The notes beneath the pieces are model-generated. The model was not told where the DNA came from. It did no database searches and saw only the letters and a program-made list of their open reading frames with translations. Both the position numbers and the translations under genes were made by a program. A DNA stretch of 6,837 nucleotides. It comes from an uncultured Actinomycetes bacterium. Its GTDB lineage: Bacteria; Actinomycetota; Thermoleophilia; Gaiellales; Gaiellaceae. This document shows positions 5,301 through 6,837 of this stretch, in pieces. The stretch covers positions 1-6,837 of the forward strand of contig CAIYXH010000192.1 of assembly GCA_903930195.1 (NCBI GenBank), written 5' to 3'. The first letter of the stretch is position 1; each line of letters begins with the position of its first letter.

Positions 5301-6094
5301 GCCCCGTCGTCTCGCGCCTGGTCGTCGCCGTGGTGGCGCTCCCCGTCGTGCTCGGGTTCGCGTATCTCGGTGGGTGGTGGATGTTCGCGCTTGCGGTCGT
5401 CGCCGCCGTGCTGGCGCTGCACGAGTTCTGGCTGCTCGCACGGTCGTTGAGCCCGCTCTCGCCGGCCGGGTACGTCGGCGGCGTGCTCGCGCTCGTCGGA
5501 GCGGAGCGGGGTGGGGTCGAGTGGATGGTGGGCGGCGCGTTGTCGGCGTTCGCGCTCGCGTTCGTCCTCAAGGGCATCTCGGCCTCGCGGCAGGCGGCGA
5601 CCACGTCGATCTCCGCGACGGTGATGGGTGCGGTTTGGGTGGGGATGGGCCTGTCGTTCCCGCTGCTGATCCGCGACTTCGGTGAGCACGGCCGCCTCGC
5701 GCTCGTCACGGTGCTGCTCGCCGTCTGGGCGGGCGACACGTTCGCGTACTTCGGCGGCCGCCTTATCGGCCGCCACCGGATGGCGCCGAACACCTCGCCG
5801 GGCAAGACGTGGGAGGGCTTCTTCTTCGGCACCGTCGCGACGGTGTTCGTCGCGTTCATCGCGCTGTACAAGCAGCACTACCTCACGATCGCGCAGTCGC
5901 TCGTCCTCGGCGGCATCCTCGCGATCGCCGGGCCGATGGGCGACCTGTTCGAGTCGATGCTGAAGCGCGACATGCAGGTGAAGGACACCGGCACGCTCCT
6001 CGGCGGCCACGGCGGCGTCCTCGACCGGATCGACGCGATCCTCTTCGCCGCGCCGGCCGCGTACTTCTGCATCCGTGCCTTCGGCTACGCCTGA
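5297..6094 (+). CDS. cdsA: Phosphatidate cytidylyltransferase (CDP-diglyceride synthetase)
   Basis: Integral membrane enzyme that makes CDP-diacylglycerol from phosphatidic acid and CTP, the precursor of anionic phospholipids and phosphatidylinositol. The 265 residues contain about seven hydrophobic segments, beginning with 6-24 and 27-49. The cytosolic catalytic region shows WAGDTFAYFGGRLIGRH (144-160), NTSPGKTWEG (165-174), the DLFES acidic segment (216-220) and the family signature at 220-246. In the signature, K223, R224, K229, D230, H238, D243 and R244 are all in place. Length is normal (about 265-300). The ATG overlaps the uppS stop as ATGA; Shine-Dalgarno pairing is weak, so it probably depends on coupling. 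It is the last gene of the tight cluster, and a small hairpin follows its stop directly. Confidence 0.96.
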   Translation: MSPVVSRLVVAVVALPVVLGFAYLGGWWMFALAVVAAVLALHEFWLLARSLSPLSPAGYVGGVLALVGAERGGVEWMVGGALSAFALAFVLKGISASRQAATTSISATVMGAVWVGMGLSFPLLIRDFGEHGRLALVTVLLAVWAGDTFAYFGGRLIGRHRMAPNTSPGKTWEGFFFGTVATVFVAFIALYKQHYLTIAQSLVLGGILAIAGPMGDLFESMLKRDMQVKDTGTLLGGHGGVLDRIDAILFAAPAAYFCIRAFGYA

Positions 6095-6096
6095 CG

Positions 6097-6114
6097 CACC
6101 GGCATCGTCCGGTG
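6097..6114 (+). terminator. Short hairpin right after cdsA
   Basis: CACCGG (6097-6102) and CCGGTG (6109-6114) form a perfect 6-bp stem with a 6-base loop, beginning 2 bases after the cdsA stop. Position suggests an operon-end signal or mRNA 3' stabiliser; there is no T run, and the stem is short, so terminator function is uncertain. Confidence 0.3.
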
Positions 6115-6286
6115 ACGAACGCGTAGCGCTCCCGTAGCACTCTCGTTCGGCTGCCTGGCACCGGCCCGCGGCCGATCAGCCATGTCCGGTTACACACTCG
6201 TAACCAATGACTGGCACTCGTTGCGCCTGCATGGACGTCGTTTGTCCGGCTCAACCATGCGGCACTCCGCCGTACGCGGCTGCCCG
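6107..6286. repeat. Three imperfect tandem units in the cdsA-dxr gap
   Basis: The same ordered short blocks recur three times: GTCCGG at 6107, 6184 and 6244; an AAC or AACC block at 6118, 6202 and 6253; GCACTC at 6137, 6214 and 6262; and a CTGC-containing block (GGCTGCC, GCCTGC, GGCTGCC) near 6149, 6225 and 6278. Unit spacing is about 77 and 60 bases, with differing internal gaps. A perfect inverted repeat, GGTTAC (6188-6193) and GTAACC (6200-6205), lies in the second unit, and GCCG (6269-6272) can pair with CGGC (6277-6280) in the third. I find no convincing reading frame here. It may be decayed duplicated DNA, a structured RNA or a cluster of protein sites. Confidence 0.35.
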
Positions 6287-6314
6287 TTTAAACGCACGGA
6301 ACCGATGACTGGCA
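6202..6314. repeat. Direct repeat pair around the ATGACTGGCA motif
   Basis: AACCAATGACTGGCA (6202-6216) recurs as AACCGATGACTGGCA (6300-6314), 14 of 15 bases identical and 98 bases apart. A shorter relative lies at 6253-6267 (AACCATGCGGCACTC). In the downstream copy, CCGATG (6302-6307) pairs perfectly with CATCGG (6313-6318); the upstream copy lacks that partner. Confidence 0.45.
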
Positions 6315-6358
6315 TCGGGACCGGGCCGTAGGGGACAGGTGCGGCTGGGGGTGGCGGG

Positions 6359-6364
6359 TACCCT
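6359..6364 (+). promoter_or_regulatory. Candidate -10 element for leaderless dxr transcript
   Basis: TACCCT fits TANNNT and occupies exactly -12 to -7 relative to the GTG at 6371. This is the arrangement seen for leaderless genes in actinobacteria such as Mycobacterium tuberculosis. There is no good Shine-Dalgarno before the GTG. A possible -35 relative, GGGACA (6332-6337), is 21 bases upstream, too far to be convincing. Confidence 0.4.
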
Positions 6365-6370
6365 GGGTTC

Positions 6371-6837
6371 GTGAAGCGGATCGCCCTGCTTGGCGCGACC
6401 GGCTCGATCGGGCGCCAGGCGATCGAGGTGATCGACGCGCATCCGGAGCTCGAGCTCGTCGCCGCGACGTCGGGGACGACGGCGATCGATGGGCTCGCGC
6501 CGTTGACGCAGGTTGGCGGGGATCCGACCGAGCTGCTCGAGCGGGCGGAGCCGGACATCGTGCTCAACGCCGTCGTCGGCTTCGCGGGCCTCGTGCCGAC
6601 GATGTGGGCGCTCGAGCGCGGCGTCACCCTCGCCCTCGCGAACAAAGAGAGCCTCGTCGCCGCCGGCGAGCTCGCGCTCGCCGCGCAGAAGCGGGGAGGG
6701 GGGACGATCATCCCCGTCGACAGCGAGCACTCCGCGCTCTACCAGTGCGCGAAGCTCGGCGAGCCGGAGAGCCTCGTCCTCACCGCGAGTGGCGGGCCGT
6801 TCCGCGGCAAGACCGCGGACGATCTGCGCGACGTCAC
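6371..6837 (+). CDS. dxr: 1-deoxy-D-xylulose 5-phosphate reductoisomerase, N-terminal part, shortened NADPH domain
   Basis: Partial gene, 155 codons before the right edge. Dxr is the second enzyme of the MEP pathway and makes MEP from DXP with NADPH. Visible blocks: KRIALLGATGSIGRQAIEV (2-20, dinucleotide loop), NAVVGFAGL (66-74), LALANKESLVAAGEL (87-101), PVDSEHSA (115-122) with D117 and E119 as expected metal ligands, and LTASGGPFRGK (137-147). The GTG start places the GATGSIG loop exactly where E. coli Dxr has it. Odd: K92 and D117 correspond to E. coli K125 and D150, so 33 residues are missing. The loss falls between residues 35 and about 57, in the second half of the NADPH-binding fold. 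The reading frame and GC-rich third positions continue through the site, so no frameshift is seen. It stands 276 bases after cdsA and probably has its own promoter. Confidence 0.94.
   Translation, partial: MKRIALLGATGSIGRQAIEVIDAHPELELVAATSGTTAIDGLAPLTQVGGDPTELLERAEPDIVLNAVVGFAGLVPTMWALERGVTLALANKESLVAAGELALAAQKRGGGTIIPVDSEHSALYQCAKLGEPESLVLTASGGPFRGKTADDLRDV

Noticed and set aside
4521..5441. 306-codon minus-strand open frame opposite uppS and cdsA
   Set aside because: Antisense shadow of two certain genes; Arg-rich product without motifs.
5102..6010. 302-codon minus-strand open frame opposite cdsA
   Set aside because: Antisense shadow; charged, repetitive product unlike a folded protein.
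6188..6205. GGTTAC/GTAACC stem as part of a tRNA or riboswitch
   Set aside because: No acceptor stem, anticodon arm or TPsiC-like sequence surrounds it, and it matches no riboswitch core I recognise.
6190..6711. Minus-strand open frames (6190-6711 and 6251-6730) covering the cdsA-dxr gap
   Set aside because: Most of their length lies opposite the certain dxr gene; products are low-complexity and have no family signature, so they do not explain the gap.

Overview
This window is a run of housekeeping genes, all on the + strand, from a GC-rich bacterium (G+C by eye near 70%, third codon positions almost all G or C). The proteins look actinobacterial. The order rpsB-tsf-pyrH-frr-uppS-cdsA-dxr, with uppS between frr and cdsA, is the order known from Firmicutes and other deep lineages; from general knowledge, typical actinomycetes keep uppS elsewhere. 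Together with a variant EF-Ts motif, this suggests a deep-branching actinobacterial lineage such as Thermoleophilia. That placement is an inference with modest confidence.

Layout. Positions 1-181 hold the 3' end of lspA (signal peptidase II). A 189-base gap follows with two GC-rich hairpins and, just before the next start codon, an operator-like dyad. Positions 371-1354 encode an RluD-type pseudouridine synthase. The 143-base gap before rpsB can fold into a long interrupted stem (1386-1461), a good candidate for an S2 autoregulatory leader. From 1498 to 6094 six genes are packed with almost no spacing: rpsB (ribosomal protein S2), tsf (EF-Ts), pyrH (UMP kinase), frr (ribosome recycling factor), uppS (undecaprenyl diphosphate synthase) and cdsA (CDP-diglyceride synthetase). 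Four of the five junctions overlap (ATGA, TGATG, GTGA, ATGA) and the fifth has a 5-base gap, so this is one translationally coupled operon. A 276-base gap with imperfect repeats and short hairpins follows, then dxr (DXP reductoisomerase), which runs off the right edge. No gene-free stretch exceeds 300 bases.

How they work together. The front half supplies translation (S2, elongation factor exchange, ribosome recycling) and pyrimidine nucleotides. The back half supplies envelope precursors: Dxr feeds the MEP isoprenoid pathway, UppS uses its products to build the undecaprenyl carrier, and CdsA uses CTP, which derives from PyrH's UDP, to make CDP-diacylglycerol. The two genes upstream add lipoprotein maturation and rRNA modification.

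I found no mobile element, CRISPR array, tRNA, rRNA or defence/accessory system. The points worth a second look are subtle: the rpsB leader fold, a Dxr with about 33 residues missing from its NADPH-binding domain, an EF-Ts with the TDF motif changed to TEP, a UppS with a changed MDGN motif, an operator-like dyad before rluD, and the repeat cluster plus possible leaderless start at dxr.
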